64,000 nucleotides of DNA from Gallionella straubiae. Its GTDB lineage: Bacteria; Pseudomonadota; Gammaproteobacteria; Burkholderiales; Gallionellaceae. Made by a program: the position numbers and the translations under genes. A model generated the notes under the pieces. That model was not told the origin of the DNA and did not search any database. It was given only the letters and a program-made list of their open reading frames with translations. Positions 54,111 through 62,147 of this stretch are shown here, piece after piece. Where the stretch lies: the NCBI RefSeq assembly GCF_051257895.1, contig NZ_CP194331.1, forward strand, positions 310,001 to 374,000, in the 5' to 3' direction. Numbering within the stretch: the first letter of the stretch is position 1; the number at the start of each line of letters is the position of its first letter.

Positions 54111-55801
54111 ACCAGGCTGCCTCATGCGATGCCGGACAGATATTCTCGCCGCAACGGGTGCGTGAAGCGCGCGCTGTTGCCGCGCAGGGCAGGCGCAGCA
54201 TCGTGGAAGTACTGGAAGAACAGACCGGGCTGGACTCGCGGGGCTTTGCCTGGGCGCTGGGCAAAGCCCTCCATTACCCGGTATTCGGCATGGACGACCT
54301 GGGCAGGCTGGAGCCCGCATTCGATGCGCTGCCCTTTGCCGAGGCGCTGGAACGGGGATGCATCGCATTGCGCAGCGGCGAGGGGCGGCTGTTCGTCATC
54401 ATGGGCGATCCGTTCAATGCTGGCCTGCAGGCATGGGCGGAGCAGCGCTTCCCCGCGAATTTCGTCTGGGGGCTTGCACATGGCGCGGACATCGCCGCAT
54501 ACCTCGCGCATTACGAGGAATCGCTGCATGCAATGGACAGCCTGCAGGCCGTGGCAGGAAAGATGGCGGCATTTGACGATAGCGTGGAGGAATTGTCGTT
54601 CAAGACCATCAGCGAGGACGTCAGCCCGGTCGTCAAGCTGGTTCACTCGACGGTGTACGACGCGCTGAAGGCCGAGGCCAGCGATATCCACCTGGAGACC
54701 GGCGCAGCGGGGCTCAACATCAAGTACCGCATCGACGGGGTGCTGACAGCGGTAGGCTCGGTGGCTGGGCTGGACATGGCCGAGCAGGTGATCTCGCGCA
54801 TCAAGGTCATCTCCGGTCTCGATATCGCCGAACGGCGCATTCCGCAGGATGGCCGTTTCAAGGTGTCGATGCACCGGCGCGAGGTGGATCTGCGCGTTTC
54901 CATCATGCCCAGTATCTTCGGCGAGGATGCCGTGCTGCGCATCCTGGACAAGCAGACGCTGTCCGACCAGATGAAGGGCCTGCGCCTCGACTATCTGGGA
55001 TTTGACGCGCCATCCATGGTCACGCTGCGCCGGCTCTCTAACGAACCCTACGGCATGGTGCTGGTCACCGGCCCGACCGGCAGCGGCAAGACGACGACGC
55101 TGTATGCCGCGATCTCGGAGATCAACCAGGGGCAGGACAAGATCATCACCATCGAGGACCCGGTCGAATACCAGTTGCCCGGCGTCCTGCAGATTCCCGT
55201 CAACGAGAAAAAAGGGCTCACCTTCGAGCGCGGCCTGCGTTCCATCCTGCGGCACGACCCGGACAAAATCATGGTCGGCGAAATACGCGATCCGGAAACC
55301 GCACAGATCGCCGTGCAATCGGCGCTGACCGGCCACCTGGTGTTTACCACCGTGCACGCCAACAACGTCTTCGACGTCATCGGCCGCTTCATGCACATGG
55401 GGGTCGATCCCTACAGTTTCGTCTCCGCCCTGAACGGCATCCTGGCCCAGCGCCTGGTGCGCGTGAACTGTGCGCACTGCGTGGCGGACGACCATCCGGA
55501 CGAGGAGCTGATCAGGGAGTCTGGGGTCGGCCTGGCGGATGCAAAAAACGCGACATTTCGCGCCGGGCGCGGCTGCGGGCTGTGCCGCGGCACCGGCTAT
55601 AAGGGGCGCAAAGCCATCGCCGAGATACTCTACCTGAACGATGAAATCCGCGAACTCATCATTGCCAGGCAGCCGATCCGGCTGGTGCGCGAGGCGGCCA
55701 GGCGAAACGGCACGCGCTTCCTGCGCGATGGCGCGCTGGGTATGGTGTTCAGGGGCGAAACAACATTGCAGGAGATCAACCGTGTCACTTTCGTTGCGTG
55801 A
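54107..55801 (+). CDS. gspE: Type II secretion-like ATPase GspE
   Basis: Predicted 564 residues. N-terminal T2SSE_N region (1-150), then the AAA+-like ATPase: Walker A VLVTGPTGSGKTTTLYAAI (about 320), Asp box IEDPVEYQLPGVLQI, Walker B SILRHDPDKIMVGEIRDPETA, His box GHLVFTTVHANN. The zinc tetracysteine (CAHC ... CGLC, about 450-490) is intact. It powers pseudopilus assembly. It overlaps the next gene by 20 bp. Confidence 0.93.
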   Translation: MNQAASCDAGQIFSPQRVREARAVAAQGRRSIVEVLEEQTGLDSRGFAWALGKALHYPVFGMDDLGRLEPAFDALPFAEALERGCIALRSGEGRLFVIMGDPFNAGLQAWAEQRFPANFVWGLAHGADIAAYLAHYEESLHAMDSLQAVAGKMAAFDDSVEELSFKTISEDVSPVVKLVHSTVYDALKAEASDIHLETGAAGLNIKYRIDGVLTAVGSVAGLDMAEQVISRIKVISGLDIAERRIPQDGRFKVSMHRREVDLRVSIMPSIFGEDAVLRILDKQTLSDQMKGLRLDYLGFDAPSMVTLRRLSNEPYGMVLVTGPTGSGKTTTLYAAISEINQGQDKIITIEDPVEYQLPGVLQIPVNEKKGLTFERGLRSILRHDPDKIMVGEIRDPETAQIAVQSALTGHLVFTTVHANNVFDVIGRFMHMGVDPYSFVSALNGILAQRLVRVNCAHCVADDHPDEELIRESGVGLADAKNATFRAGRGCGLCRGTGYKGRKAIAEILYLNDEIRELIIARQPIRLVREAARRNGTRFLRDGALGMVFRGETTLQEINRVTFVA

Positions 55802-56627
55802 CGAGTGCCGCATCGTGCTGCATCCGGACTGCGTGGTCCTGGCGCGGTTGCGGCGCGAGCTTACGCGCCTGGGGCTGAAGCGCCATGTGCTGGCGCAGCA
55901 GGTGGTTTCATGCAGTCCGCCGGGCGATGAGAATATTCCCTGGGGCGGTGCGCTCAAGGCCCTGGAGGCGGCTTTACCCGGATTTGCGGGTAACAAATCG
56001 TATGCCAAGGTGATCCTCTCCAATCACTTCATGCGCTATACCCTGGTGCCGTGGAGCGATGTCCTGAGCGATGAAACGGAGGAAATCGCCTATGCGCGGC
56101 ATTCGTTCAATGAAATGTACGGCTGCGATGCCGGCGAATGGGAGCTGCGTATCAGCTCCGGCAGTTACGGAATGCCGCAATTGGCCTGTGCAGTTGATGC
56201 GCGGCTGCCGGAATCCCTGCGCAACTTGTTCGGGCGGGTGGGGATTGGGTTGAAGTCTATCCAGCCGCATTTAATGGTGGCATACAACGCCTGTCATGCC
56301 TCGCTCCATGACAAGTCCGCATGGCTGGCACTCGTGGAGGAGGGAAACCTGTGCCTGGCATTGTTGCAAAAAGGCAAATGGGCGTGGGTGCGGTCGATGA
56401 GAATAGGTCCGCATTGGCACAAGGAATTGCCATTTTTGCTGAATCGCGAGGCGCTGGTCTCCGACGTCGAAAGCAGCACGAACGAAGTGTTTCTCTGGGC
56501 TCCGGACTGCCGGGATGTATCGATTGCTTCAGGCGGGTGGTGGCAGATTCAGCCTATGCAGCCCGCGCGCATGCCCAGCATCGAACCGGCGCTCGACAGC
56601 TGCTTTGCCATGTATATGAGCGGGTGA
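55782..56627 (+). CDS. GspL/PilM-like assembly protein
   Basis: Predicted 281 residues from GTG 55782, with aggag seven bases upstream inside the end of gspE. It lacks TM segments; the fold is probably actin-like as in PilM or the GspL cytoplasmic domain (VILSNHFMRYTLVPWSDVL, YNACHASLHDKSAWLALVEEGNLCLALLQKGKWAWVRSMRIGP). It should recruit the ATPase to the membrane complex with the PilN- and PilO-like proteins encoded next. An upstream in-frame ATG in gspE is rejected because it adds 47 non-homologous residues. Confidence 0.75.
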   Translation: MSLSLRDECRIVLHPDCVVLARLRRELTRLGLKRHVLAQQVVSCSPPGDENIPWGGALKALEAALPGFAGNKSYAKVILSNHFMRYTLVPWSDVLSDETEEIAYARHSFNEMYGCDAGEWELRISSGSYGMPQLACAVDARLPESLRNLFGRVGIGLKSIQPHLMVAYNACHASLHDKSAWLALVEEGNLCLALLQKGKWAWVRSMRIGPHWHKELPFLLNREALVSDVESSTNEVFLWAPDCRDVSIASGGWWQIQPMQPARMPSIEPALDSCFAMYMSG

Positions 56628-56631
56628 TGCG

Positions 56632-57150
56632 ATGACCATGCTCCGCCTCGATTATCAGCAGAACCTGCCGTTCCCCTGGGTGGGGCCGGCATTGCTGGCG
56701 CTGACGCTGGTGGTCCTGACGCTGACGGTTGCCTATTACGTTGAATTGAACGGCAAGGCGATCAGCTGGGAAGACCGGCTGGATCAAATCGAGCGTGGCC
56801 AGGGCCGGTTATCACCGTCCGGCGGCCGCGAGGACGTGGTGCAGGAGGTGAAGCGCGCCAATGAGGTGTTGCGGCAACTCACCTTGCCGTGGGATGAACT
56901 GTTCAGGGCAGTGGATTCGGCTGCGGGCAAGGAGGTTGTGCTGCTGGCGATGGAGCCGGATGCGGAAAAACACATGGTAAAAATCAGCGGTGAAGCCAAG
57001 AACCTGGCGGCGCTGCTGAAGTACATCATGCAACTTGAGGAGCAGAGTGTATTCGGCCCGGTCTACCTGCAGAGCCATCAGGTTCAGCAGCAGAATCCGG
57101 ACAGGCCTGTGCGCTTTTCGCTGCTTGCCGTGTGGCGGGAGAAGCCATGA
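56632..57150 (+). CDS. PilN-like inner-membrane assembly protein
   Basis: Predicted 172 residues: short cytoplasmic start (MLRLDYQQNLPFPWVGP, resembling the PilN IN(L)LP-type motif that binds PilM), one TM helix (ALLALTLVVLTLTVAYYV), a helical stretch and a ferredoxin-like periplasmic domain (VLLAMEPDAEKHMVKISGEAKNLAALLKYIMQLEEQS). Overlap ATGA with the following gene. Either ATG 56632 or 56638 may be used. Confidence 0.78.
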   Translation: MTMLRLDYQQNLPFPWVGPALLALTLVVLTLTVAYYVELNGKAISWEDRLDQIERGQGRLSPSGGREDVVQEVKRANEVLRQLTLPWDELFRAVDSAAGKEVVLLAMEPDAEKHMVKISGEAKNLAALLKYIMQLEEQSVFGPVYLQSHQVQQQNPDRPVRFSLLAVWREKP

Positions 57151-57782
57151 GAGGCCTCGCCGGAAAATGGCTGGGAGATGCCATCGGCCGATATGCGCAG
57201 CACTTCGGCATCTCATCGGCGGTGCCGCTACGGGGGCGCCTGCGCTGGGCATCCCGGCGTTGGCTGCGCATCCTGGGTAGGTCAGGAGTGCTGGCCATCG
57301 GCATGTTGGTCGTCTTTCCGCCTTTCTATTTTTCGGCAATTTCCCCGGCGCAGGAGCGCCTGGATGCGGCGCGCAGCAGCGAACTTTCCCTGCGCGAGCG
57401 GATACTGCATGCCGGCAAGTCGCTTGACGGCGGCTGGCGCACGCCGGCCGAGCAGCTTACGGAGTTCTACCGTTTTTTTCCGGAAGAGCGCCATTCGCCG
57501 CAGTGGCTTGAGAGGCTGGCTGCACTGGCCGAAAAAAACGGGCTCAGCCTCAACGAGGGCGAATACAAGGTGGCGCGGGGCAAGGCGGGGCGGCTGATGC
57601 GCTTTCAGATCATCCTGCCGGTGAAGGGGGAATATCCGCGCATACGCAGCTTCCTTGCGGCGCTGCCCGCGGAGACTCCGATCATCGCCCTGGAGCATGT
57701 GCAGTTCAGCCGCCAGAACATCGGCGATTCGGCCGTGGAAGCCAGGATCAGTCTGGCGCTCTACCTGGAGCAGGCATCGTGA
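57147..57782 (+). CDS. PilO/GspM-like assembly protein
   Basis: Predicted 211 residues. One TM helix (GVLAIGMLVVFPPFYFSAI) after a basic cytoplasmic start, coiled region (AQERLDAARSSELSLRERI), then a ferredoxin-like domain (KVARGKAGRLMRFQIILPVKGEYPRIRSFLAALPAETPIIALEHVQF). It should pair with the PilN-like protein in the inner-membrane platform. Its ATG overlaps the previous stop (57147-57150) and its TGA overlaps the GTG start of the next gene. Confidence 0.78.
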   Translation: MRGLAGKWLGDAIGRYAQHFGISSAVPLRGRLRWASRRWLRILGRSGVLAIGMLVVFPPFYFSAISPAQERLDAARSSELSLRERILHAGKSLDGGWRTPAEQLTEFYRFFPEERHSPQWLERLAALAEKNGLSLNEGEYKVARGKAGRLMRFQIILPVKGEYPRIRSFLAALPAETPIIALEHVQFSRQNIGDSAVEARISLALYLEQAS

Positions 57783-58354
57783 GGCTGCTGCCACCGCGCA
57801 ATGCCGGCCGGTGGGCAGTGCTCGGCATTGCCTTCACGGCCATCGTCACGGCTGCCGCACCCGAGAAAAGCAGCGGCGCAGCGAGAACGGCGCAACCTGC
57901 GGCGCCGCTTCGGGTTAATGCTGCATCTTCTTCACCGGCGCTCGCCAAACGGCGGCTGCCGGAAACGGTTCATGTGGAGCTGGAGCGCTTGGCCCGGCCT
58001 CAATCCAAGCCGGATGCGGGATCGGGAGCCGAGCCGGAGCCGGTGATCGGCAATGCCTTCGTGGCCACTTCCTGGTATGTGCCGCCGCCACCGCCACCGC
58101 CACCGCCACCGCCACCGCCTCCGCCGCCGCCGGTGCCGACCGCGCCGCCCATGCCGTTTACCTATCTCGGCCGCTATGAGGATGCGCCGACGCTGCAGGT
58201 GATCCTGCTCAAGGGCGAACGCATGTATGTCGCCGCCGAAGGAGACGTGATCGAGGATACCTATCGCATCGAGCACCTGGCGCCTGGCACGGTGGAACTG
58301 AACTATATCCCGCTGGGCATCAAACAATCTCTCAGCACCGGCGAGGCATTATGA
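57779..58354 (+). CDS. PilP/GspC-like periplasmic protein with a 17-proline tract
   Basis: Predicted 191 residues from GTG 57779 (overlaps previous TGA). An N-terminal TM/signal helix, an Ala/Pro-rich linker, then a run of 17 consecutive prolines encoded mainly by cca/ccg codons (58084-58134), and a C-terminal ~55-residue domain (FTYLGRYEDAPTLQVILLKGERMYVAAEGDVIEDTYRIEHLAPGTVELNYIPLGIKQSL) typical of PilP/GspC homology regions that dock on the secretin. In databases such proteins are sometimes labelled 'secretion system X translation initiation factor', a name without functional basis. Polyproline translation will need EF-P. Confidence 0.75.
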   Translation: MRLLPPRNAGRWAVLGIAFTAIVTAAAPEKSSGAARTAQPAAPLRVNAASSSPALAKRRLPETVHVELERLARPQSKPDAGSGAEPEPVIGNAFVATSWYVPPPPPPPPPPPPPPPPPVPTAPPMPFTYLGRYEDAPTLQVILLKGERMYVAAEGDVIEDTYRIEHLAPGTVELNYIPLGIKQSLSTGEAL

Positions 58355-60699
58355 GAAACGCGATGTATTTCTTCCACCTTTATGGGGCGCACAACATGCA
58401 TGGATTCTGGCTCGGTTTCAGGCGCAATGCCGCATTCCTTCTGCTTGTCGCTGCAACATTGGCTGGCTGTGCGGGGCAAAAGCTGCACCGCGAAGGAATG
58501 GCACTCATGGAAGAGGGGCGTGCGGAAGAGGGCTTGGCAAAGCTGGAGGAGGCCAGCAAGGCCGACCCGGACAACCTGTCCTACCGCATGGCCTGGATGC
58601 GCCACCGCGAGCAGACCTCCAATCGTCTGTTGGCGGCGGCGAGCAGTGAACGCGCCGCGGGACGCCTGGATACGGCGCAGGCAATTTACGAGCGCATACT
58701 CCGGATCGATCCGGGCAACGGCAAAGCCAGGCTGGGACTTGATGAACTGGCGATGGACCGTCGCCACGATGCGATCGTCGAGGAAGCGCGCAGCCTGCTC
58801 AAGAATGGCGATCCGGATGCCGCGCGGTCCGCGCTCAAGCCATTGCTCGCCGAGAACCCGAAGCACGGGCAGGCCTTGCTTCTGCAGCGCCAGATCGACG
58901 AGCAGATAGCCAAGGGGCTGATGGCGGAGCCTTCCCTCAGGGCGAAGTTCAAGAAGCCGGTCACCATGCAATTCCGCGATGCCAGCGTAAAGATGGTATT
59001 CGAGGCGCTGTCGCGCACCAGCGGCATCAACGTGCTGCTGGACAAGGACGTCAAGCCGGATATCAAGGCCTCGATTTTTGTCAGGGATGTTTCGGTGGAG
59101 GATGCGATCGACCTGATCCTCATGCAGAGCCAGCTGGAGAAAAAGATCATCAGCGACAACACGGTATTCATCTACCCGAATACGCCGACGAAGATGAAGG
59201 AATACCAGGATCTCAAGATCAGGAGCTTTCATCTCACCAACGCCGATCCCAAGCAGATGCTGACCATGCTCAAGACGCTGCTGAAAACCAAGGATATCTT
59301 CGTCCACGAGAAGACCAATTCGCTGGTGATGCGGGACACGCCGGAGGCCATCCGCCTGGCCGAGAAAATGGTTGCGGACCAAGATATCCCCGACCCGGAA
59401 GTCATGCTGGAAGTCGAGGTGATGGAGATCAGCCGCTCGCGGCTGTCCGAAATCGGCATCAAATATCCCAGCCAGGTCACCTTCACGGCGCGGGGTGCGG
59501 CGGCAGGCGCCGATACGCCGACCGTCAGGGAGCTGCGCCAGCTTAACGGCGCCAGCATCGTCACCAGCCCGGCGCTGAGCGTCACGCTCAACATGCTGCT
59601 CCAGGACGGCGACAGCAACCTGCTGGCCAGCCCGCGCATCCGGGCGCGCAACCGCGAGAAGGCCAAGATTATGATCGGGGACCGCGTGCCGGTGATCACC
59701 AATGCCGTGACGCCGGTTTCGACGGGGACGCCGGTGATCACCGGCAGCGTCCAGTACCTGGACGTGGGGCTGAAGCTGGAGGTCGAGCCGGAGATACACA
59801 TGGACAACGAGGTTTCCATCAAGGTCGGGCTGGAGGTCAGCTCCATCGTCAAGGAAGTGCTGAATGCCGTGTCCGGGACGCTGGCTTACCAGGTCGGCAC
59901 GCGCAACACCTCGACTACCCTGCGCCTCAAGGACGGGGAAACGCAGATTCTCGCCGGCCTGATCAACGACGAGGACCGGAATACCGCTAACAAGGTGCCG
60001 GGGGTGGGGGATTTGCCCCTGCTCGGGCGGCTCTTTTCGAGCCACAGGGACAACGGTACCAAAACGGAAATCGTACTTTCCATCACGCCGCGGGTCGTGG
60101 GCAGTCACCGGCTCCCCGATGCGCGCGAAGTGGAGTACTGGTCGGGCACCGAAGCCAGCCTGCGCAGCAGCCAGATGGTGATGAAGCCGCTCGGCGCCGT
60201 CGCAGTCGGCAATTCGGCGAGCGCACCTCCAGGGGCTGTTGTGGCGCGCCCGCAGCCGGCAGTTGTTCCCGGCAATGCGGCCATGGCAAGCAAGCCGCTG
60301 GTGCTTTCCTGGCAAGGGCCCAGCCAGGCCAAGGTCGGCGACAAGATCAGCCTGACGCTCAATACCCAATCGCCGCAGGGCGTGAACAGCCTCGGCTTCC
60401 TGGTGGAGTTTGACCCGGCCGTGCTGAAGGCTGCCGATGTCGCCGAAGGGGATTTCATGAAACAGAATAATTCGCCGTCGAATTTCACCAAGGTGATAGA
60501 TCAGGAAGGCGGCCAGGTGCAGGTCGACCTGAAGGGCTCCGGCAATGGCGGCGGCAGCGTCATCACCCTGATGTTTGAAGTGACTGCCGCCGCGCCCCAG
60601 TCCCCGGTCACGGTCAGCAGCATCAGCCTGGCCGGCGCGGGCGGAGAGGCGCTCGCGGTTACCCCGCCCACACCGCATGTCATCGCGGTCGCGCAATGA
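58351..60699 (+). CDS. gspD: Secretin GspD-like lipoprotein with TPR region and C-terminal cohesin domain
   Basis: Predicted 782 residues. Lipobox LAGC (from AFLLLVAATLAGCAGQ; ATG 58351 overlaps the previous gene, and 58396 is an alternative start). Residues ~45-200 are helical TPR-like (EEGLAKLEEASKADPDNLSYR, AQAIYERILRIDPGNGKARL). N1-type domain ~205-285, then secretin core ~340-590 with VEVMEISRSRLSEIGI, VGLEVSSIVKEV and DGETQILAGLINDEDR...VPGVGDLPLLGRLF. A C-terminal cohesin-like domain (VGDKISLTLNTQSPQGVNSLGFLVEFDPAVLKAADV...) follows at ~650-760. This outer-membrane channel would carry an extracellular or periplasmic binding module, a hallmark of a T2SS variant. Confidence 0.9.
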   Translation: MRNAMYFFHLYGAHNMHGFWLGFRRNAAFLLLVAATLAGCAGQKLHREGMALMEEGRAEEGLAKLEEASKADPDNLSYRMAWMRHREQTSNRLLAAASSERAAGRLDTAQAIYERILRIDPGNGKARLGLDELAMDRRHDAIVEEARSLLKNGDPDAARSALKPLLAENPKHGQALLLQRQIDEQIAKGLMAEPSLRAKFKKPVTMQFRDASVKMVFEALSRTSGINVLLDKDVKPDIKASIFVRDVSVEDAIDLILMQSQLEKKIISDNTVFIYPNTPTKMKEYQDLKIRSFHLTNADPKQMLTMLKTLLKTKDIFVHEKTNSLVMRDTPEAIRLAEKMVADQDIPDPEVMLEVEVMEISRSRLSEIGIKYPSQVTFTARGAAAGADTPTVRELRQLNGASIVTSPALSVTLNMLLQDGDSNLLASPRIRARNREKAKIMIGDRVPVITNAVTPVSTGTPVITGSVQYLDVGLKLEVEPEIHMDNEVSIKVGLEVSSIVKEVLNAVSGTLAYQVGTRNTSTTLRLKDGETQILAGLINDEDRNTANKVPGVGDLPLLGRLFSSHRDNGTKTEIVLSITPRVVGSHRLPDAREVEYWSGTEASLRSSQMVMKPLGAVAVGNSASAPPGAVVARPQPAVVPGNAAMASKPLVLSWQGPSQAKVGDKISLTLNTQSPQGVNSLGFLVEFDPAVLKAADVAEGDFMKQNNSPSNFTKVIDQEGGQVQVDLKGSGNGGGSVITLMFEVTAAAPQSPVTVSSISLAGAGGEALAVTPPTPHVIAVAQ

Positions 60700-61178
60700 A
60701 AATCTCGGCCACCAGGGGCTTCACTCTCATCGAGCTGGTAATCACGGTGGCGATCGTCGGCTTGCTGGCGACGGCGGTATTGCCGATGGCCGAGCTGGAA
60801 GTGCAGCGCAGCAAGGAGCATGAGCTGCGCCGGGCGTTGCGGGAAATTCGCACCGGGCTGGATGTCTACAAACAGGCGGTGAGCGAGGGGCGCATCATTC
60901 GCCCGGCGATAAGGTCTGGGTATCCCGTGTCATTGAAAGTGCTGGTGGAAGGCGAGGCCGACGCCGGCAGCCCGGACGGCAAGGGTAGAATCTATTTTTT
61001 GCGGCGCATCCCGCGCGACCCGATGGCTGGCGATCCGGGGAAAACGGACGAGGAAACCTGGGGCAAGCGCAGCTATGAAAGCAGCGCCGATGCTCCCGAG
61101 GAGGGGGAGGATATTTTCGACGTGTATTCCCTGTCTTCCGGAATCGGGCTGAATGGCATTCCCTACCGGGATTGGTAA
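60696..61178 (+). CDS. Type II pseudopilin (GspG/H-like), first
   Basis: Predicted 160 residues. Prepilin signal RGFTLIELVITVAIVGLLATAVLP: cleavage before Phe with Glu at +5, followed by the hydrophobic helix. Globular part includes GYPVSLKVLVEGEADAG and RRIPRDPMAGD, GspG-like family sequence near DP(M/T)xG. It overlaps the secretin stop by 4 bp. It would be matured by a prepilin peptidase not in this window. Confidence 0.88.
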   Translation: MKISATRGFTLIELVITVAIVGLLATAVLPMAELEVQRSKEHELRRALREIRTGLDVYKQAVSEGRIIRPAIRSGYPVSLKVLVEGEADAGSPDGKGRIYFLRRIPRDPMAGDPGKTDEETWGKRSYESSADAPEEGEDIFDVYSLSSGIGLNGIPYRDW

Positions 61179-61189
61179 GGAGCGGCGGA

Positions 61190-61570
61190 ATGGGCAGGCA
61201 TACGGAAAGAGGTTTCACCCTCATCGAGCTGCTGGTGGTCATGGCGATCATCGCGACGCTGCTGACTATCGCGGTGCCGCGCTATTTCCACAGCGTGGAA
61301 AAATCGAAGGAGGCCGTGCTGCACCAGAACCTCGCGCTGGCGCGGGAGGCGCTGGATAAATATTATGGCGACAACGGCAAGTATCCCGACAGCCTGGATG
61401 AATTGGTGAGCAAAAAATATCTGCGCAACCTGCCTTCCGATCCCATCACCGGAAATTCCGCGACGTGGCTCATCGTCCCGCCCGATACCCCGGAAAAAGG
61501 CGGAGTCTTCGACATAAAAAGCGGTGCGCCCGGAAGCGCGCGGGACGGTTCCGCGTACAGGGACTGGTGA
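61190..61570 (+). CDS. Type II pseudopilin (GspG-like), second
   Basis: Predicted 126 residues from ATG 61190 with aaggag upstream. RGFTLIELLVVMAIIATLLTIAVPRYF is a standard type IV prepilin leader with Glu +5. The body (LALAREALDKYYGDNGKYPDSLDELVSKKYLRNLPSDPITG...FDIKSG) matches the major pseudopilin GspG. The next gene's ATG overlaps its TGA. Confidence 0.9.
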   Translation: MGRHTERGFTLIELLVVMAIIATLLTIAVPRYFHSVEKSKEAVLHQNLALAREALDKYYGDNGKYPDSLDELVSKKYLRNLPSDPITGNSATWLIVPPDTPEKGGVFDIKSGAPGSARDGSAYRDW

Positions 61571-62106
61571 TGCGGCTTGTCCCGGACAAAAATAGCGTGG
61601 GAGGGAGGATGCGCCTTAGGCGACATGGCCGGGAGCGCGGGTTTACCTATTTCGGCCTGCTGGTTGTCGTTGCCATCATGGGAGTGATGCTGGCCGCATC
61701 CGGGGAGGTGTGGCATATCGCGCAGAAGCGCGACAGGGAGCAGGAGCTGCTGTTCGTCGGAAACCAGTTCCGGCAAGCCATCACCGAGTATTACGAGCAT
61801 ACGCCGGCGCAGGAACAGCGCTACCCGGCGAATCTTGAGGACCTGCTCGGGGATCCGCGCTATCCGTCGACGCAGCGCTACCTGCGCAAGATTTACCGCG
61901 ACCCCGTCGGCGGCAGCGGGAAGTGGGGCTTGATCAAGGGGCCGGGCGGAGAGATTTACGGGGTGCGCAGCCTGTCCGAGGAAGAGCCGGTAAAAAAAAG
62001 CAACTTCAGCCTCGCCGACAAAAATTTCGAAGGCAAGACGAAATATGCGGACTGGGTGTTCGTGCACGCCCAAAGCCAGCAGCCCGCTACTCCATCGCAG
62101 CACTGA
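61570..62106 (+). CDS. Minor pseudopilin with non-canonical +5 residue
   Basis: Predicted 178 residues. Prepilin-like leader ERGFTYFGLLVVVAIMGVML has Gly at +5 instead of Glu; in T2SS the tip pseudopilin GspK is the one that lacks Glu5, so a tip role is suggested. The rest (EQELLFVGNQFRQAITEYYEHTPAQEQRYPANLEDLLGDPRYPSTQRYLRKIYRDPVGG) is pseudopilin-like. It starts at ATG 61570 overlapping the previous TGA and ends the operon. Confidence 0.78.
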   Translation: MRLVPDKNSVGGRMRLRRHGRERGFTYFGLLVVVAIMGVMLAASGEVWHIAQKRDREQELLFVGNQFRQAITEYYEHTPAQEQRYPANLEDLLGDPRYPSTQRYLRKIYRDPVGGSGKWGLIKGPGGEIYGVRSLSEEEPVKKSNFSLADKNFEGKTKYADWVFVHAQSQQPATPSQH

Positions 62107-62107
62107 C

Positions 62108-62147
62108 CCGCAGACGCCCTCCGCAGAAGTTTTGAGGGCAGCTTCTA
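62108..62147 (-). repeat. Left end of the 17675 element, inverted
   Basis: On the - strand gaagctgccctcaaaac then ctgcggagggcgtctgcgg closely matches 17676-17714. It fills the gap between the secretion operon and the convergent gene, and overlaps that gene's stop codon (62145-62147). Confidence 0.75.
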
